Shown here in pieces: positions 44,177 through 51,921 of a stretch of DNA of 64,000 nt. The stretch lies in NCBI RefSeq assembly GCF_008271805.1, contig NZ_VSRY01000157.1, positions 1 to 64,000 of the forward strand. The letters run 5' to 3'. The notes beneath the pieces are model-generated. The model was not told where the DNA came from. It searched no databases and saw nothing but the letters and a program-made list of their open reading frames with translations. Positions within the stretch are counted from its first letter, which is position 1; the number at the start of each line of letters is the position of its first letter. This stretch comes from Streptomyces sp. TRM49041. GTDB taxonomy: Bacteria; Actinomycetota; Actinomycetes; Streptomycetales; Streptomycetaceae. Both the position numbers and the translations under genes were made by a program.

Positions 44177-44267
44177 GTGTTCCTCCTTCGGCGCACACCG
44201 CGCCGACGTGGTGTCGGGATAACGTCCGGGCGCGACGTTAAGCGGGGTGCCGTGCAGGTCGACGGCG

Positions 44268-44289
44268 TCGGAGTGAACGCGTGATGAAT
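44268..44289 (-). promoter_or_regulatory. Candidate PHO box upstream of phoX
   Basis: On the minus strand two 11-nt units follow each other, ATTCATCACGC and GTTCACTCCGA, sharing TTCA at an 11-nt period. Streptomyces PhoP boxes are 11-nt direct repeats with consensus GTTCACC plus four variable bases. The first unit is poor, so this is suggestive only. Confidence 0.4.
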
Positions 44290-44446
44290 GCGGGGAGTCG
44301 GGGGTGGGCGTGACGCGAATGGCGGGCACCTATCCGCGCCACTCGGGGCGGCTAACCTTACGTGTCCGCCCTGGCCAGGGATGATTCAGAGTGAACCCCA
44401 GCAGTACGGACATACACGGCACCCAATATGCGAAAGGCCATGGCCC

Positions 44447-46333
44447 ATGGGCATTCGGAGCTTGCTGCGCAAGGTGTTTGGACGCGACCTCGCGGAGCGT
44501 GACGAGTCGACGGCCACCCCCTCCGTCCCGCCCCAGGCGGAACGCACGGTGCCCCAGGACGAGCCGGCGGCGACGGTCCCGTCCCCCTCGGCCCCGTCCA
44601 GGGCGGAACGGGGTAAGGGGACGGCGACGTCGGAACAGACGGCGGAGGACCTGGTGGCGGCGGTCTTCGACAAGTCCCGCCGCACCACGGTGCCGGCGGC
44701 CCGCGAGGCCGCAAGCCCCTCCCAGGAACCGGGCGTTACGCCCGAGCCCGCGCCCCCCGCCGACACCACCCCCGAGGCCACGGCCGCCACCCCGGAGGCG
44801 GAGCCGGACGCCACCGCGAAGGCACAGCCGCAAGCCACCGAGCCCGCGAACGCCGCCGCCGCGGCGGAGACGGACGCGCCGGAGCGGGACGCCGCCATCG
44901 CCGACGAGACGCCCGCCGCCGTCGCCGACGAGACACCCGCCGCGCCCGACGAGGCGACGCCCGCCGAGACCGCCCCCGTCGCCACGGCCGCCGGGACCGC
45001 TGCGGACACCACCACGGAGCCGGCCCCGGCCGAGGCCGCGGCCGCGGAGCCGGCGGCCGCGCCCACCGAGAGCGCGGCGGAGCCGAACGCCGCCGAGGAG
45101 CCCACCCCGGCGGAGGTGCCGGAGCCCGTCGCCGTCGGCACCGCCGAGGCGCCCGAGTCGGACGACACCGCCGACGCGACCGCCCCGGCCCCCGCCCAGC
45201 CCCTGACCACCGCCGACACGGCGGAGCCCGCCGCCGACGGGCCCGCCGCCGACACGGTGCCCGCCGCGGCGGAAGCCGCCCCGGCGGAGAAGGCGCCCGA
45301 GCCCGTGGCCGCCGACACAGCCACCGCCGACGCGCCCGTGACCCAGGAGCCCACCGCCGCCGGCACGGACACCGCCCCGGCGGAGGAGCCGGCGGCCGCG
45401 CCCACCGGGGCCGGGGCCGAGCCGATCGCCGAGGAGAAGCCCGCCACCACGGACGCGCCCGAGCCCGCCACCGCCCCCGGGGCGGACGGCGCCGTCGCGC
45501 GGTCCGAGGCGGCCCCCGTGGCCGAGCCCGCCGCGGCGGAGGCCACCCCGGCGCAGGAGACGCCGCAGCCCGTGGCGGCCGCCGCCGACGTGCCGCCGGC
45601 GGACGACACCGCCGCCGACACCGCCGCCGAGACCGCCACCGCGCAGGCGCCCGTCGCCGACGGCGGCAAGCCCGCCCTTTCGGCGGCTCAGGTCAAGGCC
45701 CGGGCGACGGACAGCGTCGTGGAGGCGTACAAGGCCGCCGGGGCGGCGCTGCGGAAGCGGGGTCTGGTCGGGACGCGGGCGGCCGTGTACCTGGTGCTGG
45801 ACCGGTCCGGGTCGATGCGCGGGTACTACAAGGACGGCAGCGCGCAGCACCTCGCCGAGCAGGCGCTCGCGCTGGCCGCGCATCTGGACGAGGACGCGAC
45901 CGTGCCCGTCGTGTTCTTCTCGACCGAGGTCGACGGCACCGGCGACCTCACCCTGGAGGGCGTCGAAGGCCGCATCGAGGAGCTGCACAGCGGCCTCGGG
46001 CGCATGGGCCGGACCAACTACGACCGGGCCGTCAAGGAGGTCATGGCCCACCACGAGAAGACCGGCCCCGGCCGCCCCGCGCTCGTGCTCTTCCAGACCG
46101 ACGGCGCGCCCGAGTCCAAGACCGCCGCCACGCAGGCGCTCGCGGCCGCCGCGGCGACCGGGCGGCCGGTGTTCTGGCAGTTCGTGGCTTTCGGCGAGGA
46201 GGACGGCAAGGCGTTCGACTACCTGCGCCGCCTCTCCGTCGACAACGCCGCCTTCTTCCACGCGGGCCCCACCCCCCGCGACATCCCCCACGCCCGCTTC
46301 TACCGCGAGGTCCTCGCCTCCTGGTCCGTCTGA
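44447..46333 (+). CDS. vWA-domain protein with long Ala/Pro/Glu-rich N-terminal region (TerF-type vWA)
   Basis: 628 residues in three parts: a conserved N-terminal start (MGIRSLLRKVFGRDLAER), about 370 residues of low-complexity Ala/Pro/Glu/Asp/Thr sequence, and a C-terminal von Willebrand A domain (about 425-628). The MIDAS is intact: D452-x-S-x-S (LVLDRSGSM), a Thr near GRTNYDRAV, and FQTDGAPESK. Such vWA proteins accompany tellurium-resistance and stress systems, where they act as metal-dependent scaffolds. ATG 44447 follows AAAGG. The repetitive linker is the likely cause of the long antisense ORF here. Confidence 0.88.
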   Translation: MGIRSLLRKVFGRDLAERDESTATPSVPPQAERTVPQDEPAATVPSPSAPSRAERGKGTATSEQTAEDLVAAVFDKSRRTTVPAAREAASPSQEPGVTPEPAPPADTTPEATAATPEAEPDATAKAQPQATEPANAAAAAETDAPERDAAIADETPAAVADETPAAPDEATPAETAPVATAAGTAADTTTEPAPAEAAAAEPAAAPTESAAEPNAAEEPTPAEVPEPVAVGTAEAPESDDTADATAPAPAQPLTTADTAEPAADGPAADTVPAAAEAAPAEKAPEPVAADTATADAPVTQEPTAAGTDTAPAEEPAAAPTGAGAEPIAEEKPATTDAPEPATAPGADGAVARSEAAPVAEPAAAEATPAQETPQPVAAAADVPPADDTAADTAAETATAQAPVADGGKPALSAAQVKARATDSVVEAYKAAGAALRKRGLVGTRAAVYLVLDRSGSMRGYYKDGSAQHLAEQALALAAHLDEDATVPVVFFSTEVDGTGDLTLEGVEGRIEELHSGLGRMGRTNYDRAVKEVMAHHEKTGPGRPALVLFQTDGAPESKTAATQALAAAAATGRPVFWQFVAFGEEDGKAFDYLRRLSVDNAAFFHAGPTPRDIPHARFYREVLASWSV

Positions 46334-46491
46334 GCCACGGCGGGGGTCAGGTCCGCGGTCCCGACCAGGCCCCCGCCCGCTCCGCCCGGACGTGTACGGG
46401 CCGCGGCACCCGCCGGGCCGTCCCCACCCGACGGGACGAGGGACGGAATCGGAGGTGAGGGCGGCTTCGGCGGGCGGATAGGATTTCGACC

Positions 46492-48099
46492 ATGGCGGCC
46501 ACTGGATCCGAGAAGCAGGGGGCGAAGGCGTACTACGTCTCGACCCCCATTTACTACGTCAACGACGCTCCTCACCTGGGCCACGCCTACACGACCGTCG
46601 CAGGCGACGTGCTCACGCGCTGGCACCGTCAGCGCGGCGAGAAGGTGTGGTACCTCACCGGCACGGACGAGCACGGTCAGAAGATCATGCGCACGGCCGA
46701 GGCGAACGACGTCACGCCCCAGGCCTGGTGCGACAAGCTCGTCGAGGAGGCGTGGAAGCCCCTCTGGGAGCACCTGAACATCGCGAACGACGACTTCATC
46801 CGTACGACGGAGAAGCGGCACACCGACCGCGTCCGGGAGTTCGTGCAGGACCTGTACGACAAGGGCGAGATCTACAAGGGCGGGTACGAGGGCCCGTACT
46901 GTGTGGGCTGCGAGGAGTACAAGCTCCCCGGCGATCTGATCGAGGACGAGCAGGGCACGAAGCTCTGCCCGGTCCACAAGAAGCCGGTGGAGATCCTCAA
47001 GGAGGAGAACTACTTCTTCAAGCTCTCCGCGTACGGCCCGAAGCTGCTGGAGTTCTACGAGGCGAACCCCGGGTTCATCCAGCCGGAGTCGGCCCGCAAC
47101 GAGGTCCTGAACTTCGTCAAGCAGGGCCTCCAGGACCTCTCGATCTCGCGCTCCACCTTCGACTGGGGCATCCCGATCCCGTGGGACGACAAGCACGTCA
47201 TCTACGTGTGGGTCGACGCCCTGCTGAACTACGCCACGGCCGTCGGCTACGGCGCGGACCAGGCGAAGTTCGACGCGACCTTCCCGGCCGACGTCCACCT
47301 GGTCGGCAAGGACATCCTGCGCTTCCACGCGATCATCTGGCCCGCGATGCTGATGGCGCAGGGCCTGCCCGTCCCGGGCAGGGTCGCCGCGAACGGCTGG
47401 CTGATGGTCGGCGGCGAGAAGATGTCGAAGTCCAACCTGACCGGCATCAAGCCGCAGGACCTGACCTCGCACTTCGGCGTGGACGCCTACCGCTGGTACT
47501 TCCTGCGGGCCATCGCCTTCGGCCAGGACGGCTCCTTCTCGTGGGAGGACTTCACCGCCCGCTACACCTCGGAGCTCGCCAACGACTACGGCAACCTGGC
47601 GTCGCGCCTGGCCGCGATGGTCGGCAAGTACTTCGAGGGCGCCCTCCCGGAGGCCACGGCGGCCGGTCAGGCCGAGCAGGCCGTCCAGGACGGCCTGGCC
47701 AAGGCGGTCGGGGAGTCCGACCGGAAGATCGGCGAGGAGCTGGACTTCCAGGGCGGCATCCTGGCGATCTTCGACTTCGTGAAGCAGGTCAACGGCTACA
47801 TCACGGAGCAGGAGCCGTGGAAGGTGGCCAAGGACACGTCCCCGGAGGGCCGGGCCCGCCTGGCGACGATCCTCTACACGGCGGCGGAGTCCCTCCGCGC
47901 GGTCGCCGTGCTCCTGAACCCGATCATGCCGGAGACCTCCCAGAAGCTCTGGGACTCCCTGGGCGCCGAGCCGGCCCTGGGCCCCCTCGCCTCCCAGCCC
48001 CTCACCGACGCCGCCGACTGGGGCCGGCTGCCCCCCGGCGCGACGGTGACGAAGGGCGCGGTCCTGTTCCCCCGCCTGGAGGACCCGAAGAAGTCCTGA
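46492..48099 (+). CDS. metG: Methionyl-tRNA synthetase
   Basis: A 535-residue class I aminoacyl-tRNA synthetase charging initiator and elongator tRNA-Met. The HIGH motif is HLGH (28-31), the KMSKS motif EKMSKSN (K310-S314), and a zinc knuckle lies in YCVGCEEY with LCPVHKK. The C-terminal dimerisation domain of some MetRS is absent, as usual in actinobacteria. It is a housekeeping gene flanked by accessory genes; the terminator hairpin follows at 48114-48142. Confidence 0.97.
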   Translation: MAATGSEKQGAKAYYVSTPIYYVNDAPHLGHAYTTVAGDVLTRWHRQRGEKVWYLTGTDEHGQKIMRTAEANDVTPQAWCDKLVEEAWKPLWEHLNIANDDFIRTTEKRHTDRVREFVQDLYDKGEIYKGGYEGPYCVGCEEYKLPGDLIEDEQGTKLCPVHKKPVEILKEENYFFKLSAYGPKLLEFYEANPGFIQPESARNEVLNFVKQGLQDLSISRSTFDWGIPIPWDDKHVIYVWVDALLNYATAVGYGADQAKFDATFPADVHLVGKDILRFHAIIWPAMLMAQGLPVPGRVAANGWLMVGGEKMSKSNLTGIKPQDLTSHFGVDAYRWYFLRAIAFGQDGSFSWEDFTARYTSELANDYGNLASRLAAMVGKYFEGALPEATAAGQAEQAVQDGLAKAVGESDRKIGEELDFQGGILAIFDFVKQVNGYITEQEPWKVAKDTSPEGRARLATILYTAAESLRAVAVLLNPIMPETSQKLWDSLGAEPALGPLASQPLTDAADWGRLPPGATVTKGAVLFPRLEDPKKS

Positions 48100-48113
48100 C
48101 CCCGCACCACGAC

Positions 48114-48142
48114 GACCGCCGCCCCACCCCGGGACGGCGGTC
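48114..48142 (+). terminator. Hairpin after metG
   Basis: GACCGCCG (48114-48121) pairs with CGGCGGTC (48135-48142), followed by TTGTCGTTT. It lies 15 bp past the metG stop and is a probable intrinsic terminator. Confidence 0.75.
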
Positions 48143-48297
48143 TTGTCGTTTCCGGTGTTCCGGTGTTCCGGGGCGCGGTCACGGCCGGTGCTTCCGGGTG
48201 CGGTCATGGCCGGGGGCGGTCGGCCGGAATCCATTGCCGTGGGGTCCGGCGCACGGAAATCTCCTCCTCCGTGAACCACACAGAGGTTGGAGAGACC

Positions 48298-49134
48298 ATG
48301 CGGCCCCCGCTCATCCGATCCTTCTCGCAGTTGGAGGATCTGGCACCCGGCCGGCCCGTCGTGACCCTGTTCAGCGGCGGACTCGACAGCTCGTACCTGC
48401 TGCTCCGGCTGCGCCGGATGGGCGTCCGTGATGTGCACGCCGTCAGCGTCGACATCGGCGAGGACGAGTCCGGGACGTACAAGCGCCAGGTGGCCGAGGC
48501 CCTCGGGGCGACCGTCCACATCCTGGACCGGCGTGCCGAGTTCGCCGAGCGGTACGTGGCGCCCGCCATCGCCGCGCAGGCCGTGTACCTCGGCATCCAC
48601 CCCGTCAGCTCCACCCTCAGCCGCCCGCTCATCGCGCGGAGCGCGGTGGACCTGGCCAGGAGCCTCGGCGCGCAGGCCGTGCTGCACACCGCGAACCGCT
48701 CCCAGAACACCCTGCGCAGGCTCAACGGCGCGCTCGGACTGCTCGGTTACGAGGGTGCCTTCGGCAGCCCGTACGACCTCGACCCCGTCTCCCGCGACGA
48801 CAAGCTCGCCGCGCTCCGTGCCGCCGACGTGGACCTGCTCGCCGGGCGCATCGTCAGCGGCGACTCGAACCTGTGGTGCCGCGAGTTCGAGTCGGGCATC
48901 CTCGACGACCCGGAGCTGCACGACGTTCCGGAGGAGATGTACGCCCGGGGCGGCGAGAGCGGCGTCTACGCGGACGACGGCGCCCATCTGCTCACCACTA
49001 CGCTGTCCCAGCCCGGTGACCTGCTGCTGGGCGACGACCGCCGCACCCTGCACTCGGTGACCCCCGTGCGACCGGTGGACCCCGGCCTCGCCGCACACCG
49101 CGACGTCCTGGTGATCGCCTGCACCGCGCGCTGA
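48298..49134 (+). CDS. Argininosuccinate-synthase-like ATP-dependent ligase (short form)
   Basis: A 278-residue N-type ATP pyrophosphatase. The PP-loop is TLFSGGLDSSYLLL (24-37), followed by the ArgG-like DIGEDESGTYKRQVAEALGA, HPVSSTLSRPLIARSAVDLA and GDSNLWCREFESGILDDP, which parallels the ArgG motif ENLWGRS..E.G.LEDP. Normal ArgG is about 400 residues with a C-terminal oligomerisation helix; this one is much shorter. No argininosuccinate lyase is nearby, so it probably adenylates and condenses amino-acid-type substrates in a specialised reaction. ATG 48298 has GGAGAG upstream. An EamA exporter gene follows after 43 bp. Confidence 0.85.
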   Translation: MRPPLIRSFSQLEDLAPGRPVVTLFSGGLDSSYLLLRLRRMGVRDVHAVSVDIGEDESGTYKRQVAEALGATVHILDRRAEFAERYVAPAIAAQAVYLGIHPVSSTLSRPLIARSAVDLARSLGAQAVLHTANRSQNTLRRLNGALGLLGYEGAFGSPYDLDPVSRDDKLAALRAADVDLLAGRIVSGDSNLWCREFESGILDDPELHDVPEEMYARGGESGVYADDGAHLLTTTLSQPGDLLLGDDRRTLHSVTPVRPVDPGLAAHRDVLVIACTAR

Positions 49135-49177
49135 CCCCACGCGCCCGTACTTCCGCACTTCTGCCGAGGAGCCTGAA

Positions 49178-50221
49178 TTGACCGTCACCATGGCCCGCCG
49201 TGCCTGGCTGACCGACCTGCCCGTCCTGCTGGTCGCGGTGGTGTGGGGCTCCAGTTATCTGGCGGCGAAGGGAATCACCACGGCCCAGACCGTGCTCGCG
49301 GTGCTGGTGCTGCGGTTCGCCGTGGTGCTGCCCGTACTCGTGGTCACCGGGTGGCGGAAGCTACGGGCGCTCAGCGGCGCCCAGATACGCGGCGCCGGAC
49401 TGCTGGGGCTGATCCTCGCGGGGATCTTCCTCCTGGAGACGTACGGCGTCGTCCACACGTCCGCGACGAACGCCGGGCTCATCATCAGCCTCACCATGAT
49501 CTTCACGCCGGTCGCGGAGAGCCGGGTGCGGGGCACGCGGCTGTCCGGGACCTTCATGGCGGCGGCGGGCCTCTCCGTCCTCGGTGTGGTGCTGCTGGCC
49601 CAGGGCACCGGGTTCAGTGCCCCGTCCGGCGGTGACCTGCTGATGCTGGGCGCCGCCGTCGCCCGGACCGTGCACGTACTGGCGATGGCCCGCATGGACT
49701 CGGTGCGGGGCGCGGACTCGATGTCGCTGACCACGGTCCAGCTGGGCGGCGCGGTCCTGGTGTTCGCGCTGCTGTCGACGACGTCCGGCGGGGACGGGAC
49801 GCCATGGGCGGTGGCCGCCGCCTTCAGCGCCGCCGAGTGGCTGGGGCTGCTGTATCTGTCGGTGTTCTGCACGCTGTTCGCGTTCTTCGTACAGATGTGG
49901 GCGGTACGGCGTACCTCCCCGTCGCGGGTCAGCCTGCTGCTCGGCACGGAGCCCGTCTGGGCCGCCGTCTTCGGCATCGCGCTGGCCGGGGACCGGCCGG
50001 GGTGGCTGGGCTTCGTCGGCGTGGCGCTGATCCTCGCGGGCACGGCCTGGGGACGCACTGTGGCGGACCGGGACCAGGGCGGGGACCAGGGCGGGGACCA
50101 GTACGCGGACCAGAACAAGGACAAGGACCGGGACGACCAGGCGTCCGCCGCCGCCTCAGACGTCGAGCCAGCCCAGCCGCACGGCAGCGACCCCGGCCTG
50201 GAACCGGCTGGCCGCCCCTAG
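49178..50221 (+). CDS. EamA/DMT-family exporter
   Basis: A 347-residue transporter with ten helices (WLTDLPVLLVAVVWGSSYLA at the start; PVWAAVFGIALAGDRPGWLG near the end) and a hydrophilic tail with GGDQ-type repeats encoded by short DNA repeats at about 50080-50115. TTG 49178 is preceded by GAGGAG at 6 bp. It forms an apparent operon with the ArgG-like ligase and may export its product. Its 3' end overlaps the convergent LuxR-type gene by 66 bp. Confidence 0.88.
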   Translation: MTVTMARRAWLTDLPVLLVAVVWGSSYLAAKGITTAQTVLAVLVLRFAVVLPVLVVTGWRKLRALSGAQIRGAGLLGLILAGIFLLETYGVVHTSATNAGLIISLTMIFTPVAESRVRGTRLSGTFMAAAGLSVLGVVLLAQGTGFSAPSGGDLLMLGAAVARTVHVLAMARMDSVRGADSMSLTTVQLGGAVLVFALLSTTSGGDGTPWAVAAAFSAAEWLGLLYLSVFCTLFAFFVQMWAVRRTSPSRVSLLLGTEPVWAAVFGIALAGDRPGWLGFVGVALILAGTAWGRTVADRDQGGDQGGDQYADQNKDKDRDDQASAAASDVEPAQPHGSDPGLEPAGRP

Positions 50222-50665
50222 GCGTTCCGTCAGATCCGAGACGAGGCGGCGGACCGTACGCTCGGAGATCCCGAGCTTGCGGGCCATCGCCTCGTCGGTC
50301 AGTCCGCCCCCGAGCATCCGCAGCACCTCACGGTGCCGGCCGGTGGGTTCCCACCCACCGTCGGCGGCGGGGGCCGAGGAGTCGAGGGCGGCGGCGGTCT
50401 CGGACAGGACGCTCGCGCCCGCCCAGCAGTGATCGAAGATCTCCCGGAACACGCCCACCAGGGCGTCGCTGTGCAGGATCACCGCCGCGATCTCGCCGTC
50501 CTCGGTGCGCGGGGCGGGCACGATTGCCAGCGAGCCGTCCACCACGATCAGCCGCAGCGGCAGGGTGTGCGCCACCGCCGTGACCGCCCTGGCCGAGGCC
50601 CTGGCCGGCGACCCGTCACTCCGGGGCCCCGCACTCGCCACGGCGGTCACCGCCCGCTCGGGCAC
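50156..50665 (-). CDS. LuxR/TrmB-like regulator, short form
   Basis: About 169 residues from GTG 50665. A sensor-like segment (LPLRLIVVDGSLAIVPAP, AAVILHSDALVGVFREIFDHCW) is followed by a C-terminal LuxR helix-turn-helix (TGRHREVLRMLGGGLTDEAM, ARKLGISERTVRRLVSDLTE, about 110-165). Related Streptomyces regulators are about 330 residues with an N-terminal TrmB-type domain, which is missing here; the upstream frame only shadows the transpeptidase gene. It may be truncated or start differently. It could regulate the adjacent ligase-exporter pair. Confidence 0.65.
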   Translation of the reverse strand: MPERAVTAVASAGPRSDGSPARASARAVTAVAHTLPLRLIVVDGSLAIVPAPRTEDGEIAAVILHSDALVGVFREIFDHCWAGASVLSETAAALDSSAPAADGGWEPTGRHREVLRMLGGGLTDEAMARKLGISERTVRRLVSDLTERLGAASRFQAGVAAVRLGWLDV

Positions 50666-50757
50666 CGTTCTGGCGCCCGGCGGTGGAGTGCTCGGCGAAG
50701 GCTGGTTCGTCTCCCGGCTCCGCGCGACCTGCCCGGCCCACGGCTGAACCAGGCGTC

Positions 50758-51567
50758 TCAGCGGCCCAGGCTCGTCACGTCCCCCATCACCACCACCGGC
50801 TTCGCCGCCGGGTCCAGCCACTTCAGAAGCTCCCGCATGCGGGGCTCCTTCAGGGAGACACACCCCTGTGTGGGGCCCTCGTGGTCGACGTGGAGCCAGA
50901 TGCCGCCGCCGCGTTCGGCGCCCAGGGGGCGGGTCCAGTCCAGCGGGCTCGTGCCGGGCCTGCGGTTGTAGTTGATGGCGACGACATAGTCGAAGGAGCC
51001 TTCCAGCGGCTCCCCCAGGGCGCCGGTGCCCCGGATGGTGAAGCCGTGGTCCTGGTCGTACGGGAGCTTCGTGCCCGGGTCTGGGAGGAGGCCGCCCGCG
51101 TCCGTGAGGCCGAAGACGCCGATCGGGGAGCGGAGGTCGTCCTGCGTGTGGTGGTCGGTCCAGCCCTTGAGGCCGTTGTGCGCGGGCCACGGGTCGGACA
51201 CCGCCTTCCAGCCCTCGGTGGCGTGCCGTTCGTAGAGAGTGACCGTGGACGTGTTCGCGTCCTGGTCGTCGCCCCTGACGACGACGGCCTGGCGGCTCTT
51301 CTCGGGGATGCCGCCGCGGGTGGCCGGGCCGAGACCGGGGATACCGGCCGGAGCGGCCGGGGACGCGGGGGAGGCCGGGGCGGTCGCGCGCCGGCCGGCC
51401 TGGCCGTCGTCACCGGGGACTCCGGGGGCTCCCGGGGCTCCGGCGGCCGGGCGGGACGAGTCTCCGCGCGCGCCGTCGGCATCCGCGCACGCGGTCAGCG
51501 GCAGCAACGGAATCAGCAGCACGGCGGCGACGACGAGGCGGCGCCGCGGGCGTCGGGAGGCAGGCAT
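50758..51567 (-). CDS. L,D-transpeptidase lipoprotein (YkuD/ErfK family)
   Basis: A 269-residue lipoprotein with lipobox LTAC (Cys27), a long Ala/Pro/Gly linker (about 35-85) and a YkuD-type domain. The catalytic motif is H226...GPTQGC236VSL (HVDHEGPTQGC). Such enzymes make 3-3 cross-links in peptidoglycan or attach proteins to it; in Streptomyces many are annotated only as L,D-transpeptidase family. ATG 51567 follows the leader GAAAGGCC. It acts outside the membrane. Confidence 0.88.
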   Translation of the reverse strand: MPASRRPRRRLVVAAVLLIPLLPLTACADADGARGDSSRPAAGAPGAPGVPGDDGQAGRRATAPASPASPAAPAGIPGLGPATRGGIPEKSRQAVVVRGDDQDANTSTVTLYERHATEGWKAVSDPWPAHNGLKGWTDHHTQDDLRSPIGVFGLTDAGGLLPDPGTKLPYDQDHGFTIRGTGALGEPLEGSFDYVVAINYNRRPGTSPLDWTRPLGAERGGGIWLHVDHEGPTQGCVSLKEPRMRELLKWLDPAAKPVVVMGDVTSLGR

Positions 51568-51866
51568 GTGTCACGGCCTTTCGGGTGGTGCCGGCTACGG
51601 GAGTCGCGTCGGTGCCGAACGTCGCTGCGGCCAGGAGGTGTTCGGCTTCGGTCAGCCGGTGTCCGGCACGGTGCCCGCGACCGCGACCCGGCCCCACGGT
51701 GGTCACGGGGACCACTCCTCGGAGCCGAAGTCCTGCCGTCGCCGTCCACGTACTCGCCGTCCGTCGTCGTCCCGGTGCTTCACACCCTGACAACGCGACG
51801 GCCCCCCGTTGGGGTTGCCCCCGTATGGGCAAGATCCCGCGGCACACAAAAGGCACACAAAAGGCA
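51568..51866. other. Gene-free spacer upstream of the transpeptidase gene
   Basis: About 300 bp with no convincing ORF or RNA. It must contain the transpeptidase promoter on the minus strand. A tandem GGCACACAAAA repeat is present at about 51841-51862, just before the aspS terminator. Confidence 0.4.
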
Positions 51867-51907
51867 GCCGAAGGCCCCGCGCCCCTTCCGGGCGCGGGGC
51901 CTTCGGC
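51867..51907. terminator. Terminator of aspS
   Basis: Arms 51867-51884 and 51890-51907 form a perfect 18-bp GC-rich stem with a 5-nt loop, 15 bp beyond the aspS stop codon. On the transcribed minus strand the sequence after the stem is TTTTGTGTGCC, giving a short U tract. Confidence 0.9.
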
Positions 51908-51921
51908 CGAGAAACCGGCGC

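Noticed and set aside
44330..46291. Glycine-rich 653-aa antisense frame under the vWA gene
   Set aside because: Pure mirror of Ala/Pro/Glu repeat codons (GGC/GGG runs); it has no start context and no family.
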